A stretch of 64,000 bases of DNA from Vibrio mytili (GCF_000830505.1 NZ_JXOK01000004.1:124001-188000); one strand, 5' to 3'. Numbered from the stretch's first letter, positions 1 to 10,879 are shown. Numbers and translations are program-made. Notes: generated from the sequence alone by a model not told the origin.

Positions 1-621
1 CGAGTAGATTTACGTACTGTGGTGTTAGACGTTCCGACACAAGACCTGATAACCAAAGATAACGTATCCGTTCGAGTAAATGCGGTAGTCTACTTCCGTG
101 TCGTCGACCCTCAAATGGCAATCAACAACATAGAAAGCTACAGCGATGCAACCAGCCAGCTGTCGCAAACTACATTGCGTTCTGTATTAGGCCAGCATGA
201 ATTGGATGAGCTACTTTCCGAACGAGAGCGGCTCAACAAAGATTTGCAAGCTATCTTAGATCAACAAACCGATGACTGGGGCATAAAAATCGCGACAGTC
301 GAAGTCAAACATGTTGATCTCAATGAAAACATGGTACGGGCGCTGGCAAGACAAGCGGAAGCGGAGCGGAACCGTCGCGCAAAAGTAATTCATGCTACTG
401 GTGAATTAGAAGCATCAAAGAAATTGAAAGAAGCCGCGCAAATGCTTAATCAAGCACCGAATGCTTTGCAATTACGCTACATGCAAACATTAACCGAAAT
501 AACCACCGATAAAACGTCAACCATCATTTTCCCAATGCCGATCAATTTAGTGGAAGCGGTGCAAGACATTGCCAAGGCGGTAAAAACTGACAAAACACCT
601 AAAGAGTCAGGGCAAGAATGA
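1..621 (+). CDS. slipin / stomatin-like SPFH membrane protein, 3' part (gene starts outside the window)
   Basis: The open frame is already running at base 1 (reading [12 protein letters not shown]), so the N-terminal membrane anchor and the start of the SPFH domain lie upstream of the window. An internal GTG at 19 is not the real start. What remains is the rest of the SPFH/Band 7 domain ([20 protein letters not shown] type, the slipin subgroup), followed by an Ala/Glu/Arg/Lys-rich helical stretch ([14 protein letters not shown]) that forms the oligomerising coiled coil in this family. The end is a short hydrophilic tail. Slipins form ring-like membrane scaffolds and are usually paired with a NfeD protein, which would be upstream if present. 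Family assignment is firm; the cellular role is not known from sequence. Confidence 0.9.
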   Translation, partial: RVDLRTVVLDVPTQDLITKDNVSVRVNAVVYFRVVDPQMAINNIESYSDATSQLSQTTLRSVLGQHELDELLSERERLNKDLQAILDQQTDDWGIKIATVEVKHVDLNENMVRALARQAEAERNRRAKVIHATGELEASKKLKEAAQMLNQAPNALQLRYMQTLTEITTDKTSTIIFPMPINLVEAVQDIAKAVKTDKTPKESGQE

Positions 622-647
622 CGATAAACTGATTTAGATTGGAATAA

Positions 648-682
648 CCTCAAGATACCGAGTTATATTCAGTATCTTGAGG
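648..682. terminator. stem-loop between convergent slipin and proV genes
   Basis: An 11-bp perfect stem (CCTCAAGATAC at 648-658 with GTATCTTGAGG at 672-682) around a 13-base loop lies between the two convergent stop codons. There is no clear T run on either side, so it may be a weak bidirectional terminator or only a 3'-end protecting hairpin. Confidence 0.5.
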
Positions 683-699
683 CTATAGATCATGCTTTG

Positions 700-1884
700 T
701 TATGCGACTTGCTTAGACTTAAAGTTACCCAGCAAAGCGTCGTAAAGTTCGTTGTCACTTAGAATGCCGACTAATTGGTTATTTTCTACCATTAATAGTG
801 GGTAGTTACTGCGTTGTTTAAGCTCAATCGCATCGCGCATACTGATATCCGGGCTCGTTTGAACTATTGTATTCGCCTTTACATCGCTTAAGTTGGAGGA
901 CCCCGTCACCCACTCTACTAAAGATTTGTCTGAATCAACCAAACTCAATCCATTCATGTCTTGGTTTAACCAAATATTCTCAACTGGGCAGACACAAACG
1001 CATTGTGCTTTCTTCTCTAGACTCTCGCTTGATTGCATTAAAGAACGACCTTTTAACACATTAAGCGGGTTAGTATGAGCAACAAAATCTGCGACATATT
1101 CCGTTTCTGGAGCAAGAATGATTTGTTCTGGCTTCCCATGCTGGATAAGTTTTCCCGACTCCATAATGGCAATGTTATTACCAATTTTCAGTGCTTCGTC
1201 TAAATCATGGCTCACAAATAGAATCGTTTTGTTAAGTTTCTTCTGTAGTAAGATCAATTCATCTTGAAGCTGCGCACGAATGAGAGGGTCAAGCGCTGAA
1301 AATGGTTCATCCATGAGTAAGATATCCGTATCCATCGCAAAGGCACGGGCCAAACCGACGCGTTGTTGCATACCACCGGACAACTCATGAGGGAACTTCG
1401 ACTCCCAATCAGACAAACCGACCATTTCTAATTGTTCGCGGGCCTTTTGACGACGTTCTGTTTTGCTAATCCCCTGCATTTCCAATCCAAATGCCACGTT
1501 ATCCAAAACAGTTAGCCAAGGCATTAAGGCAAATTTTTGAAATACCATCGAAACTCGGTGAGTGCGTAGGTGGCGCAATAGCTGCTCATCACAGTTGGCT
1601 AACTCTACCATATCCTCACCGTCTTTAATTTTTAACGAGCCACGAGAGATCTCATTAAGCCCATTTACGGTGCGCAATAGACTAGACTTACCAGAACCAG
1701 ACAGTCCCATCAGAACACAAATTTCGCCTTGTTCAACGGTTAAAGACACATTGTCAACACCGACAACTTGTCCTGCTTCGTCAATAATTTGTTGTCGTGA
1801 CTTACCCTGATCAAGTAACGCCAGCGCTTGTGCTGGTTTCTGCCCAAACACGACATCCAAATTTTCAATCGTAATAGCGTCCAT
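700..1884 (-). CDS. proV: choline/glycine betaine ABC transporter, ATP-binding subunit (ProV/ChoV)
   Basis: Energises uptake of choline or betaine through the neighbouring permease and binding protein. The 394-residue product has Walker A GLSGSGKSS (about 60-68), the ABC signature LSGGMQ (168-173) and Walker B ILLMDEP (188-194). The N-terminus with an extra segment before Walker A (VFGQKPAQALALLDQGKS) is typical of the ProV/OpuAA/ChoV group. The C-terminal 95 residues form a CBS-type region (ISMRDAIELKQRSNYPLLMV, then GILSDNELYDALLG), which in OpuA-like transporters senses ionic strength. It is the last gene of the bet cluster; its ATG lies 2 bases after the stop codon of proW, so the two are translationally coupled. 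In Vibrio literature the cluster is called betIBA-proXWV; choV is an equivalent name if choline is the main substrate. Confidence 0.95.
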   Translation of the reverse strand: MDAITIENLDVVFGQKPAQALALLDQGKSRQQIIDEAGQVVGVDNVSLTVEQGEICVLMGLSGSGKSSLLRTVNGLNEISRGSLKIKDGEDMVELANCDEQLLRHLRTHRVSMVFQKFALMPWLTVLDNVAFGLEMQGISKTERRQKAREQLEMVGLSDWESKFPHELSGGMQQRVGLARAFAMDTDILLMDEPFSALDPLIRAQLQDELILLQKKLNKTILFVSHDLDEALKIGNNIAIMESGKLIQHGKPEQIILAPETEYVADFVAHTNPLNVLKGRSLMQSSESLEKKAQCVCVCPVENIWLNQDMNGLSLVDSDKSLVEWVTGSSNLSDVKANTIVQTSPDISMRDAIELKQRSNYPLLMVENNQLVGILSDNELYDALLGNFKSKQVA

Positions 1885-1886
1885 GA

Positions 1887-2729
1887 TTATGCTTCCTTCT
1901 GATTTGGTGCTTTACACAAGCGGTCAAGAATGATTGCAACGAGAACGATAGCCAGTCCAGCTTCAAAACCTTGCGAAATGTTTACGGTGTTCAATGCGCG
2001 CACGACTGGCTTACCTAATCCATCTGCACCGACAAGCGCCGCAACCACAACCATAGAAAGAGACAGCATAATACATTGAGTGACGCCAGCCATGATACTT
2101 GGTAACGCAGCAGGTAACTCCACCTTAAACAGTAATTTCATGCGGCTTGCGCCAAACGCTTTACCTGCTTCTAACAACTCTTCTGGAACTTTAATAATCC
2201 CTAGATAAGTCAATCGAATAGGCGCGGCAATGGCGAAAATAATCGTAGAGATAAGACCCGGCACAATACCTAAACCAAACAGAACCAGTGTTGGTATGAG
2301 ATAAACAAACGTTGGTACGGTTTGCATTAAATCTAAGATAGGCCGTAACAAAGTATACAACCAAGGACGATGCGCGGCCATAATACCTAATGGTACGCCA
2401 ATTAATACGGAAATCGTTGTCGCTGCAAAAACAAGGACAAAGGTTTCCAGCATCTCTTGCCAATAACCCAGGTTAAGAATCGCTAACAGCGCGAAAACGA
2501 TGAATGCAACCAGCGGGAGACTTCGATGTAAAAACCAAGCAATCGCTGCAGTGAGAATAATTGGCGCTGCTGGCGGCATCCATTTAAAGATATCCACCAC
2601 GAACATTATCACCGTTTCAAGTGTAATCGAGATGGTATCGAAAAATCCCGCAGCATTAAGTGTTAACCAATCAACACCAGTTTCCATCCACTGGCCTAAT
2701 GGTAGTTTGTTTTCTGTAATAAAATTCAC
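1887..2729 (-). CDS. proW: choline/glycine betaine ABC transporter, permease (ProW/ChoW)
   Basis: Inner-membrane channel subunit, 280 residues, binding-protein-dependent transport family of the OpuAB/ProW type. Several hydrophobic segments are visible (for example IILTAAIAWFLH and LVAFIVFALLAILNLG). The cytoplasmic coupling region that docks on the ATPase is seen around EELLEAGKAFGASRMKLLFK, followed by the conserved ELPAALPSIMAG segment. The N-terminus (QWMETGVDWLT) is the usual short periplasmic/first helix of this family. It sits directly between proX and proV on the same strand. Substrate range (choline, betaine, proline betaine) cannot be read from the permease. Confidence 0.94.
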   Translation of the reverse strand: MNFITENKLPLGQWMETGVDWLTLNAAGFFDTISITLETVIMFVVDIFKWMPPAAPIILTAAIAWFLHRSLPLVAFIVFALLAILNLGYWQEMLETFVLVFAATTISVLIGVPLGIMAAHRPWLYTLLRPILDLMQTVPTFVYLIPTLVLFGLGIVPGLISTIIFAIAAPIRLTYLGIIKVPEELLEAGKAFGASRMKLLFKVELPAALPSIMAGVTQCIMLSLSMVVVAALVGADGLGKPVVRALNTVNISQGFEAGLAIVLVAIILDRLCKAPNQKEA

Positions 2730-2785
2730 AATAGAGCCTTTGTGTTAATGAAGTGGGCATGTAACGCCCACTTAAGGAAAGTCAA

Positions 2786-3723
2786 TTAAGCGTTAGTGTC
2801 TAAATACGCAGCGATGGCCGTTGGTGCATCTTGACCATCAACGGTTTTCACGTCTTTAAGCCACACTTTGATCTGATCTTGATGTTCGCTCAACCATGCT
2901 TGCGCCGCTTTTGATGGCTTCTGTTTCTGGTTCAGAATGGCTTCCATCAACTCATTTTCCATCTCTAGACTGAACTCTAGATTTTTCACTAGCTGACCAA
3001 CATTCGGACACTCAGAAAGGTAGTTTTTGCGTACATTGGTATAGACACTTGCACCACCATAATTTGGGCCAAAGTAATCATCACCACCCTCTAAGTATTC
3101 CATTTCAACATTGCTGTTCATTGGGTGTGGCGCCCAGCTAAGTAAACAATCCATTGGTTACGACGAACCGCTCGAGATACTTGTGACACCATGCCGGCTT
3201 CACTTGACTCGACAAGGCTAAAGTTTTTCAGTCCGAACGCATCGCTGTCGATCATTGACTGAATGAGTCGGTTGCCGTCGTTGCCTGGCTCAATGCCATA
3301 AATGCGGTCTTTAAACTTGTCGGCATGTTTAACTATATCGGCAAAGCTGGTAACGCCCGCATCATAGACGTATTTGGGTACAGCTAAGGTGTACTTAGCA
3401 CCTTCAAGATTTGCTCTGACTGTTTCTACCGTGCCTGCTTCTCGATATTTTGCAATATCGCCTTCCATCGTCGGCATCCAGTTGCCCAGGAAAATATCAA
3501 TATCACCATTTGCCATTGAAGAATAAGTAACAGGTACGGAAAGCAGATCCGTTTTAGTCTGGTACCCTAACCCTTTCAAAATTTCTGAAGTTACCGCAGT
3601 CGTTGCAGTGATATCGGTCCAGCCAACATCTGCAAATCGAACGGTTTCACACTGATTTGCGTAGGCGCCTGTAGCTAGTGTACTTAGCGCGATGGATGAA
3701 ATAGCTTTGGTCATCTTAGACAT
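2786..3723 (-). pseudogene. proX: choline/glycine betaine-binding periplasmic protein ProX/ChoX, frameshifted in this sequence
   Basis: Substrate-binding subunit of the importer. The first piece (3723 to about 3138) has a signal peptide ending TGAYANQ, then the OpuAC-type fold (VRFADVGWTDITATTAV, FLGNWMPTMEGD). The frame then breaks: it reads VYLAGRHTQ and stops, while the other frame continues SWAPHPMNSNVEM to the end at 2786. Adding one base at about 3137-3138 (coding TTAGCTGG to TTAGGCTGG) gives VYLGWAPHPMN, the expected family sequence, and a normal 312-residue protein. I think the gene is intact in the organism and the lesion is one of several one-base errors in this sequence. SD AAGGAATT lies before the ATG. 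It follows betA by 47 bases. Confidence 0.9.
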
Positions 3724-3770
3724 ATTGAATTCCTTATAATGAGTGCTGACTTTTTATTTGTTTTTAAGTT

Positions 3771-5489
3771 TTAAGCGATGGAGTCTAAAGATCGCTTAGG
3801 TGCTTGTATTCGCTGTTTTTCTTGCCAATTTGGAGCTATCCAGACTGGTGTGTTGTTTGCTTTTTCCAATACATTACCCAAAATCATGTCCGCTGCACGT
3901 TCTGCAACCATGATGGTCGGTGCGTTTAAGTTGCCATTTGGAATGGTTGGGAAAATTGATGAATCTACGACACGCAGACCTTGGATACCACGTACCTGAC
4001 ATTGTTCATTTAGTACAGCCAATGGGTCACTCTCTGACCCCATTTTGCAGGTACACGAAGGGTGATAAGCACTTTCAACATTTTGTTTCACCCACTCATC
4101 AATTTGAGCATCGGTCGTGACATCAAGACCCGGTTGAATTTCTTCTCCACGAAACTCATCCATCGCAGGTTGATTGAGGATTTCTCGCGTTAGGCGAATA
4201 CAATCACGCCAGTCTTGTTTATCTTGTTGTGTTGAAATGTAATTAAACTCGATTTTAGGCTTGTCGTTTGGATTCGCAGATAAAACCTCTACCGTGCCTC
4301 GGCTTTCTGGCTTATTCGGCCCTACATGCACTTGGAAGCCATGGCCATCAAATGCAGCTTGCCCGTCATAACGCATTGCTGCAGGCAAAAAGTGATACTG
4401 AATATTTGGCCACTTCAACCCTTCACGCGAGCGGATAAACGCACATGATTCAAAGTGATTGGTTGCGCCAAGTCCTTTGCGAGTCAAGATCCATTCTGTA
4501 CCAATCAATCCCTTACTCACCAAGCCTAATTTACTGTTCAGCGTGATCGGCTGTTTACAATGATATTGGAAATACACTTCCAAATGATCTTGAAGGTTTC
4601 TACCTACACCTTCCAGTTCGTGTTTCACCTCAATGCCAGCGTTTTCCAATACCGATTTAGGCCCAATACCTGATAGTTGCAGGAGCTGTACCGAACCAAT
4701 TGACCCCGCACTTGAAATCACTTCTTTGTTTGCGAAGCACTGTTTGACCTGACCTGATTGCTCAAATTCGATCCCCACAGCTTTTTGACCTTCAACTGAC
4801 TGATCTTCTTGAAGCAGTACACGATGAGCCGTCACTCTTTTCATTAGGGTGAAATTCTTGCGCTTTCTTGCACGGCTTAAGTAGGCATTAGATGTTGAAG
4901 CTCGTACACCTTTATCGACCGTCATATGCATCGGGCCGAATCCTTCTTGCTGGTATCCGTTGTAATCGTCAGTCTCTGGGTAGCCCGCGTCTTTGCCCGC
5001 TTCAATAAAGGCGTTATACAGTGGGTTGAGTTTCATGTCGTTGCCGTTGCAGGTTCCAACTGGGCCACGGTCACCGCGGTATTCATCTGCGCCTCCAACC
5101 CATGATTCTGCTTTACGGAAATACGGTAAACATGATTGATAGTTCCACCCTTTTGCGCCTTCTTCTTCCCATTGGTCGAAGTCACACGCATGACCGCGAA
5201 CATAAACCATGCCATTAATCGAAGAGCTACCACCCAGAACTTTACCGCGAGGACAGTGCAGTTGTCGGCCGTCAAGGCCATCTTCTTTGACGGTTTCAAA
5301 CTGCCAAGCATACTTCTCAGTATTCATCGGGTATGACAGCGCCGTCGGCATTTGAATGAAAATACTCTTGTCAGTGCCTCCTGCCTCAAGTAACAAAACG
5401 GTATTTTCTCCGCTTTCACTTAAACGATCTGCTAGAACACAGCCGGCCGAACCCGCACCGACGATGATATAATCGTAGTGTTGTTGCAT
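3771..5489 (-). CDS. betA: choline dehydrogenase BetA
   Basis: Membrane-associated FAD enzyme of the GMC oxidoreductase family that oxidises choline to betaine aldehyde. The 572-residue protein begins with the ADP-binding fold ([12 protein letters not shown], residues 5-16). Further on are the GMC signature ([15 protein letters not shown]) and the second signature ([18 protein letters not shown]). The C-terminal active-site region [12 protein letters not shown] carries the catalytic histidine, followed by [19 protein letters not shown]. The length matches E. coli BetA. It is 20 bases after betB and precedes proX, so choline oxidation and choline uptake are co-transcribed. The resulting glycine betaine is the compatible solute used in high salt. 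Confidence 0.96.
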   Translation of the reverse strand: MQQHYDYIIVGAGSAGCVLADRLSESGENTVLLLEAGGTDKSIFIQMPTALSYPMNTEKYAWQFETVKEDGLDGRQLHCPRGKVLGGSSSINGMVYVRGHACDFDQWEEEGAKGWNYQSCLPYFRKAESWVGGADEYRGDRGPVGTCNGNDMKLNPLYNAFIEAGKDAGYPETDDYNGYQQEGFGPMHMTVDKGVRASTSNAYLSRARKRKNFTLMKRVTAHRVLLQEDQSVEGQKAVGIEFEQSGQVKQCFANKEVISSAGSIGSVQLLQLSGIGPKSVLENAGIEVKHELEGVGRNLQDHLEVYFQYHCKQPITLNSKLGLVSKGLIGTEWILTRKGLGATNHFESCAFIRSREGLKWPNIQYHFLPAAMRYDGQAAFDGHGFQVHVGPNKPESRGTVEVLSANPNDKPKIEFNYISTQQDKQDWRDCIRLTREILNQPAMDEFRGEEIQPGLDVTTDAQIDEWVKQNVESAYHPSCTCKMGSESDPLAVLNEQCQVRGIQGLRVVDSSIFPTIPNGNLNAPTIMVAERAADMILGNVLEKANNTPVWIAPNWQEKQRIQAPKRSLDSIA

Positions 5490-5509
5490 CTTGATTCTCC
5501 TGAAAAGGT

Positions 5510-6970
5510 TTAAGCGTAGGGGCTTTCGAAGTCGCTTAACTGAACCAGCACACTCTTCGTTTGCGTGTAATGTTTCAGTGTTTCGACACCGTTTTCACGG
5601 CCAATACCGGATTGCTTGTAGCCGCCGACGGGCATTTCTGCCGGTGAATCACCCCATGCATTCACCCAGCAGATACCCGCTTGAATTTGATGAATGACTC
5701 GGTGTGCTCGAGAAAGGTTTTGTGTGAAAACGCCTGCAGCCAAGCCATATTCGGTGTCGTTCGCACGCTCGATAACCTCTGATTCATCGCTAAACTTCAG
5801 CACTGACATAACAGGGCCAAAAATCTCGTGCTGTACAACACTCATGTTGTCGTCACAATCGATAAATACCGTTGGCGCAACGAAATTGCCGTTTTCTAAT
5901 CCACTATTGGTGACTTTGTAACCGCCAGTCAGTAGGGTGGCACCTGCTGCTTTGGCTTCTTCAATCGCAGACAGCACTTTGCCTTCGTGATCTTTTGAAA
6001 TCAGCGCACCGATTTGAGTATTTTCATCACGCGGGTCGCCAATAACCAGTTTCTCGGTACGCACTTTCAACTGCTCAATGAACTCATCATAAATCGATTC
6101 ATGCACAAAGACTCGAGTCCCATTTGTGCACACTTCACCTTGCGTATAGAAGTTCGCCACCATAGCTGCTGAGACCGCGTCATTTAGCTTCGCATCATCA
6201 AAGATGATCAGAGGTGATTTACCACCCAGCTCCATGGTGACTTGCTTAAGCGTTTTCGCACTGTCACCCATTACGATTTTGCCAGTGCCAACTTCTCCCG
6301 TGAATGAGACTTTCGCAATATCAGGATGTGCTGTGAGCATTTGACCGACACGGTAATCACCCTGAATAACGTTAAAAACACCGTCAGGCATGCCTGCTTC
6401 TGAGTAGATTTCCGCTAATTTTAATGCGGTAAGTGGCGTTTCTTCTGATGGCTTAAAAATCATTACGTTACCTGCCGCCAATGCTGGGGCAGATTTCCAC
6501 ATCGCAATCTGAATTGGGTAATTCCACGCACCAATACCTGCGCAAATACCGAGAGGTTCGCGGCGCGTATAGAAAAACTGATTCTCGTTGAGTGGCTGCT
6601 GCTCACCTTGCAAGCTAGGAGCCAAGCCAGCATAGTATTCAATAACATCCGCACCCGTGACCACATCGACAGCAATCGCTTCTTGAATTGGTTTGCCGGT
6701 ATCCGCAACTTCCAGCTTGGCAAGTTCTTCGTTGCGCTCTCGTAAAATTGCCACCGCTTTATTCAGAATACGGCTACGTTCAATCGCAGTCATTGCAGAC
6801 CACTTGGCAAAACCTCGCTTTGCAGATTCGATCGCCGCATCCATATCGCGTTGGTTCGCTTGTTTAACATTGGCTAAAGGCTCACCATTCGCTGGGTTGT
6901 ACGTGGTGAAATGTTCCTCGGAACTTCCTAAATACATAGAGCCATCAATGTAGTGTGTTTTCATTTCCAT
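5510..6970 (-). CDS. betB: betaine aldehyde dehydrogenase BetB
   Basis: NAD(P)-dependent aldehyde dehydrogenase that turns betaine aldehyde into glycine betaine. The 486-residue protein has the oxyanion/substrate Asn region GAWNYP (148-152), the catalytic Glu in MELGGKSP (Glu247) and the nucleophile Cys in GEVCTNGTR (Cys281). The C-terminal [13 protein letters not shown] and TQTKSV motifs are those of BetB. Two in-frame ATG codons (residues 1 and 3) are both possible starts. It is the second gene after betI and 20 bases before betA. Family and role are unambiguous from the operon setting. Confidence 0.96.
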   Translation of the reverse strand: MEMKTHYIDGSMYLGSSEEHFTTYNPANGEPLANVKQANQRDMDAAIESAKRGFAKWSAMTAIERSRILNKAVAILRERNEELAKLEVADTGKPIQEAIAVDVVTGADVIEYYAGLAPSLQGEQQPLNENQFFYTRREPLGICAGIGAWNYPIQIAMWKSAPALAAGNVMIFKPSEETPLTALKLAEIYSEAGMPDGVFNVIQGDYRVGQMLTAHPDIAKVSFTGEVGTGKIVMGDSAKTLKQVTMELGGKSPLIIFDDAKLNDAVSAAMVANFYTQGEVCTNGTRVFVHESIYDEFIEQLKVRTEKLVIGDPRDENTQIGALISKDHEGKVLSAIEEAKAAGATLLTGGYKVTNSGLENGNFVAPTVFIDCDDNMSVVQHEIFGPVMSVLKFSDESEVIERANDTEYGLAAGVFTQNLSRAHRVIHQIQAGICWVNAWGDSPAEMPVGGYKQSGIGRENGVETLKHYTQTKSVLVQLSDFESPYA

Positions 6971-7009
6971 GTTGAAGACCTGACTTTTCGTTATTTTGTG
7001 ACTACTTGA

Positions 7010-7606
7010 TTACTTTTTTGCGTAATAAGTTAATTGTTTATCGAGATAGTCATTGATGATGATGGTTGCTTTTTCAGCGTCGATGCCTTGCGGGTTGAGC
7101 GTTCCGCGTAGCCAAATACCATCGATAAGAGACGCGATGCCGTGAGCAACTAACTCAGCTTGTTCCGCATTCAGTAACGCTTTTAATTCTTTTCGAAGAT
7201 GGGATAAAAGGCGTCTTTCGTTCACACGCTGCAAGCGCTTAAGCTGCTCGTCATGCATAGAGTAAGACCAAAACGCCAGCCAAGTTTTAGCGACTTTGTT
7301 TTCTGCCTGATAACCGACAAAGTTGCCGTCAATAATGGCGTTAATCCTTTGATGGTGTGCATCGTCAGGCAGTTCACGCAACTTGTTCGTTATGGTGGAC
7401 GAAAGCTGTCGAAGGATCTCGCGCATCGTTTCTTCCAATAATCCGTGCTTACCACCAAAGTAATGATTGATGATCCCCGTAGATACACCAGCTTCTTTGC
7501 TGATCAACGAGATACTCGCTGCGTGTAAGCCTACTCTGTCAATCACTGACATTGTCGCTTTCACCAGCTGTGGCTTCCTAATTTCAGGCATTCCCACCTT
7601 TGGCAT
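7010..7606 (-). CDS. betI: TetR-family repressor BetI
   Basis: Choline-responsive repressor of the bet operon. The N-terminus [18 protein letters not shown] is the BetI hallmark. It is followed by a TetR helix-turn-helix ([18 protein letters not shown], then [16 protein letters not shown]) and a C-terminal ligand domain ending with [13 protein letters not shown] chose the ATG at 7606 rather than the in-frame ATG at 7621, because an AGGGG-type ribosome site lies just before the inner one and because family members start with MPKVGM. The protein is then 198 residues. It is the first gene of the operon and would repress its own transcription. In Vibrio the operon is also reported to respond to osmotic and quorum regulators, which I cannot verify here. 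Confidence 0.95.
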   Translation of the reverse strand: MPKVGMPEIRKPQLVKATMSVIDRVGLHAASISLISKEAGVSTGIINHYFGGKHGLLEETMREILRQLSSTITNKLRELPDDAHHQRINAIIDGNFVGYQAENKVAKTWLAFWSYSMHDEQLKRLQRVNERRLLSHLRKELKALLNAEQAELVAHGIASLIDGIWLRGTLNPQGIDAEKATIIINDYLDKQLTYYAKK

Positions 7607-7622
7607 TTCGTCCCCTTTCATT

Positions 7623-7644
7623 TTTAATTGAACGATTAGTTAAA
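7623..7644. promoter_or_regulatory. candidate BetI operator (imperfect dyad)
   Basis: A 22-bp imperfect palindrome with outer arms TTTAA and TTAAA and a central CG, including the string TTGAACGATTAG, lies 17 bases upstream of the betI ATG. Position and TetR-like symmetry suggest an autoregulatory operator. Inner positions match only partly, so this is a tentative call. Confidence 0.4.
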
Positions 7645-8205
7645 TATAAAATGCACCAAAACTCATTCGAACTCAAATTATTTTTTGTTAAATATTTTCG
7701 CAATCAACGTAAAATCATTGAGACAGAATGCAAGATTAAGTTGTGCTTAGTAACAAACAAGACGTTGTAAAACTCGACAATATGACAAGTCTTTTAATTA
7801 AAAATCAACAACTTAATAAATAGTGACAGTAGAAAACACAGAAGACTCATGTTCACTACCCAACACTAGAAATTAATCACATAAAATAAATTGTATCGTG
7901 CACTAACTATTGCACCACGATGTGTTTGTCTGCATGAACATTAACCAGATGATGTAACAACAGTTTCATAGCACAACATATTTTATTTGTACGCAGATGA
8001 GGCATAGTGAATCATTACGCCACAGGACATACCCAAAAAACGAATTCAAAGGTAGAGCTTAAACAATGAACAGGTAATGTTAGAGATATGAATGGGGGAT
8101 TACACCAACCCAAATAAGCGCTTGATCACTTACTTATCCAGATTGGTATGAGTAGGCTGGAGACTAAGCATCTTAAATCAAATGGCTTCAAGATGCTGAT
8201 GAGGT
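7645..8205. other. non-coding region upstream of the bet operon
   Basis: About 560 bases without a credible gene, AT-rich near the bet side. It must contain the bet promoter, reading left. No confident -35/-10 pair could be chosen. A 31-base inverted repeat (AGCATCTT with AAGATGCT near 8168-8198) lies just after the diguanylate cyclase stop codon and may end that transcript, but no T run follows it. Confidence 0.5.
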
Positions 8206-9773
8206 TTATGGCTCAATTTCAGTGCGGTTTCTTCCGTTGTATTTCGCGTTGTAAAGCGCTTTATCTGCCGCCTTAATCGCAATATCTATCGGCTGCTGAC
8301 TTCCCTTCCAAGAAGAGACGCCAATCGATACGGAGAGCGTATCAACATCAGTGAAGGTTTTAGTATTGATCGATTTTCTTATTCGCTCTGCAACTTCAAA
8401 AGCAATGTCGAGGTTTGTATTAACAAGCAACACCAAAAACTCCTCTCCACCATGCCGGCATAGCACGTCATGGTTTCTCGCCTCATCCGCCATATGTTTA
8501 GCCACTTCTTTGATCACGGTATCGCCAACATCGTGGCCGTACGTGTCATTAATCTTTTTAAAATGGTCAATATCTATCGCAAGTAGAGAAAACGACGTAT
8601 ACCGTTCACTCAGGTGCACCAGGCTTGTTCCCAACCACGTCGATTTAACAAGCCAGTCATTGTGTCCGTCAAACTATCGACATGAAGCTTTTCAATTCTA
8701 TCGGAAACACTACTAAACGCCCTCACAAGACTTTGCTTTAAGTTTGCGGCCTCAAAATACCATGGGTTGACCTTATCAAGCTCATTCATCTTAGGGCTTT
8801 CTGAATCATACTTCCTCACAGTGCTTGCCAACTGCCATAACGGTTTGGAGATAAGAAAAGAAAAGATCCAAATACATAAAAACGTCATCGCGATAATGGG
8901 AATTGATTGCATAACTACTTTCCACATATGCTTGTTAAGATTGGACAAAGTCAATTGCTTCGCTTTTTGTGTAACGATTCCCCATCCTGAACTATCAACA
9001 ATGGCGTAACCCGCTAGCATATCGACACCTTGTGAATTAGTAACGATTCGCCCGCCTTCAACACCATTAACAAGATCTTCAATCGCAGCGTTATTGAGGA
9101 TTTTTTCTCCGACTCTAGCCGAATCAGGATGGGCAATTAATGTCGAGTTCTTGTTAACCACGTAAAGGTAAGAGCCGTCTTCATGCGCGTGCTTACCAAG
9201 CAACGTTGATAATGCGTTATCTTCTTCCAGATAAATGGTGCCGATGATATAACCTAAGTATTGACGAGACTCGGAAAATATAGGCGCAGAAACCCCGAGC
9301 AGATAATTTCCCGCAGGAGAAACAAAAGGTTCGACGATATAAGGGGTTCTAATATTCAAAGGCTCAAGAGAGTTTGGACTAGTGAGTTTGGCACCTTTGA
9401 CTTCTATGGTTGGGGGGGAAATTGCACGAATGATTCCTTCGGTGTTTACGACCGCCACAGAGTTAAATGCGTTACTTTGCGCTCTTACTCGTTCAACCTC
9501 CTCATCCAACAGAACTTGATTGTCAATGTCAGTGCCGAGTTCAGTGGCACTAAATTTTAGTTGGGACAAGGATTCTGACAGAAAGGCGTCCGTCATATAC
9601 GCCATTTTTTCTGCATACACACGGTTTGACTCTATTGCGTTGGACAGCATGTCGTCACGATTTACTCGATAAACTGAGTAAAAAGCATTGAGCAGCGTCA
9701 CCACGACACTAAATATACACAGAATGAGAATAAGCCGTCTTAGATTTAACGGTGTTTTTATTTTTTTATTCAT
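8206..9773 (-). pseudogene. membrane sensor diguanylate cyclase (dCache-GGDEF), frameshifted in this sequence
   Basis: Predicted to make cyclic di-GMP. It has an N-terminal membrane helix (LILILCIFSVVVTLL), a large periplasmic dCache-like sensor with VEPFVSPAGNYLLGVSAPIF, a second helix (IPIIAMTFLCIWIFSFLIS), a HAMP-like linker, and a GGDEF domain. The active-site loop is GGEEF and is preceded by an RNHD inhibitory site at the correct distance, so product inhibition is expected. The frame breaks at about 8622: one frame ends GWEQAWCT and stops, and the other continues LVHLSERY. Adding one C to the coding run (GCCTGG to GCCCTGG) gives GWEQALVHLSERY and a 522-residue protein. The ATG at 9773 is chosen over an upstream GTG. 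The signal sensed is unknown; proximity to bet may be incidental. Confidence 0.85.
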
Positions 9774-9945
9774 TACAACACTAGCCACTACATTTTATTG
9801 TGCGCCCATTTTAACATTCACAATCAAACTCGCTATTGTCGTTTCTATATTTTCCATTCCCATTCGGTGTTCTTTTCGACAATCTACGTTCGTATTAAAA
9901 TTAATTTAAACACTCACTTGGATATGCTTACAGGTTTTTGCAAAC

Positions 9946-10857
9946 TTACTGCACCGATGACACTGCTTTGCGCCTCGCTTTAAACCAGCGCTGACCAAAC
10001 ACGTTAATCACCAATCCCAATCCAATCACTATCACCCCGGCAACCTGCTGCAGACCAAGAGTTTCGTCTAATAATATCCACGCACTCAATAAACCGAATA
10101 CGGGCACCAATAGAGACAAGGGGGCGACCAAAGCGGTGGCATAGCGACTCAGCAGATAACTCCACCCACCATAGCCAATAATCGTGGCAAATAACGACAG
10201 ATAAACGATCGAAAATAGGTTATGCCATTGAATATGCAGCAATGATCGTTGGATGACATCCGGCCCTTCAATAAGTAATGAAGTAACGGAAAATGCGACT
10301 GTGGGCACAATCGCACTCCACACGATGAGAGACATCGTTGGCACCGTATACTTCTTCATGATGACTTTATTAGTGATGTTTCCTAAAGCCCAGCAACTTG
10401 CCGCCCCTAGGATCAAAACTAGGGTAAATCCGGTCAAAGATACAACGCCACCACTTTGCGCAGCGGCAAGTAAGTAAACCCCACTCCCCGCTATGATAAT
10501 TGCCATCATATTGTGGCGGTGTATTTTTTCTTTTAGTAAAAGGATTCCGAAACCTAAGGTAATGAATGCCTGAGCCTGCAATAGCAGTGAGGCCAATCCA
10601 GCAGCCAACCCAACATTTAGCGCCCAGAATAACAACGCGAACTGCCCGAAGCTGATGGTCAAACCGTAAGCCAATAGCCATTTGAATGGCAATTTAGGGC
10701 GAGGGACAAAGAGTAAGGCAGGAAATGCCACCAGCGCAAAACGTAACCCAGCCAATAGTAGAGGTGGGACTCCCTCTAAACCGACTTTAATTACTACAAA
10801 GTTCACGCCCCAGACCAAAACGATGGTGAGTGCGAGCAGTCTGTCACGCATTAGCAT
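9946..10857 (-). CDS. EamA-family (DMT superfamily) metabolite exporter
   Basis: A 303-residue integral membrane protein with about ten hydrophobic segments arranged as two EamA repeats. The first starts LALTIVLVWGVNFVVIK and the second LILGAASCWALGNITNK. The E-rich end of repeat 1 (LLLKEKIHRHN) and of repeat 2 (ILLDETLGLQQ) are the usual EamA landmarks. It resembles the RhaT/YdcZ/EamA O-acetylserine-cysteine exporter group, but the substrate cannot be told. The start at 10857 has an AAGGA site 7 bases upstream. The upstream region carries a 15-bp tandem repeat. Confidence 0.88.
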   Translation of the reverse strand: MLMRDRLLALTIVLVWGVNFVVIKVGLEGVPPLLLAGLRFALVAFPALLFVPRPKLPFKWLLAYGLTISFGQFALLFWALNVGLAAGLASLLLQAQAFITLGFGILLLKEKIHRHNMMAIIIAGSGVYLLAAAQSGGVVSLTGFTLVLILGAASCWALGNITNKVIMKKYTVPTMSLIVWSAIVPTVAFSVTSLLIEGPDVIQRSLLHIQWHNLFSIVYLSLFATIIGYGGWSYLLSRYATALVAPLSLLVPVFGLLSAWILLDETLGLQQVAGVIVIGLGLVINVFGQRWFKARRKAVSSVQ

Positions 10858-10879
10858 TTAAGTATCCTTACAAACTCAG

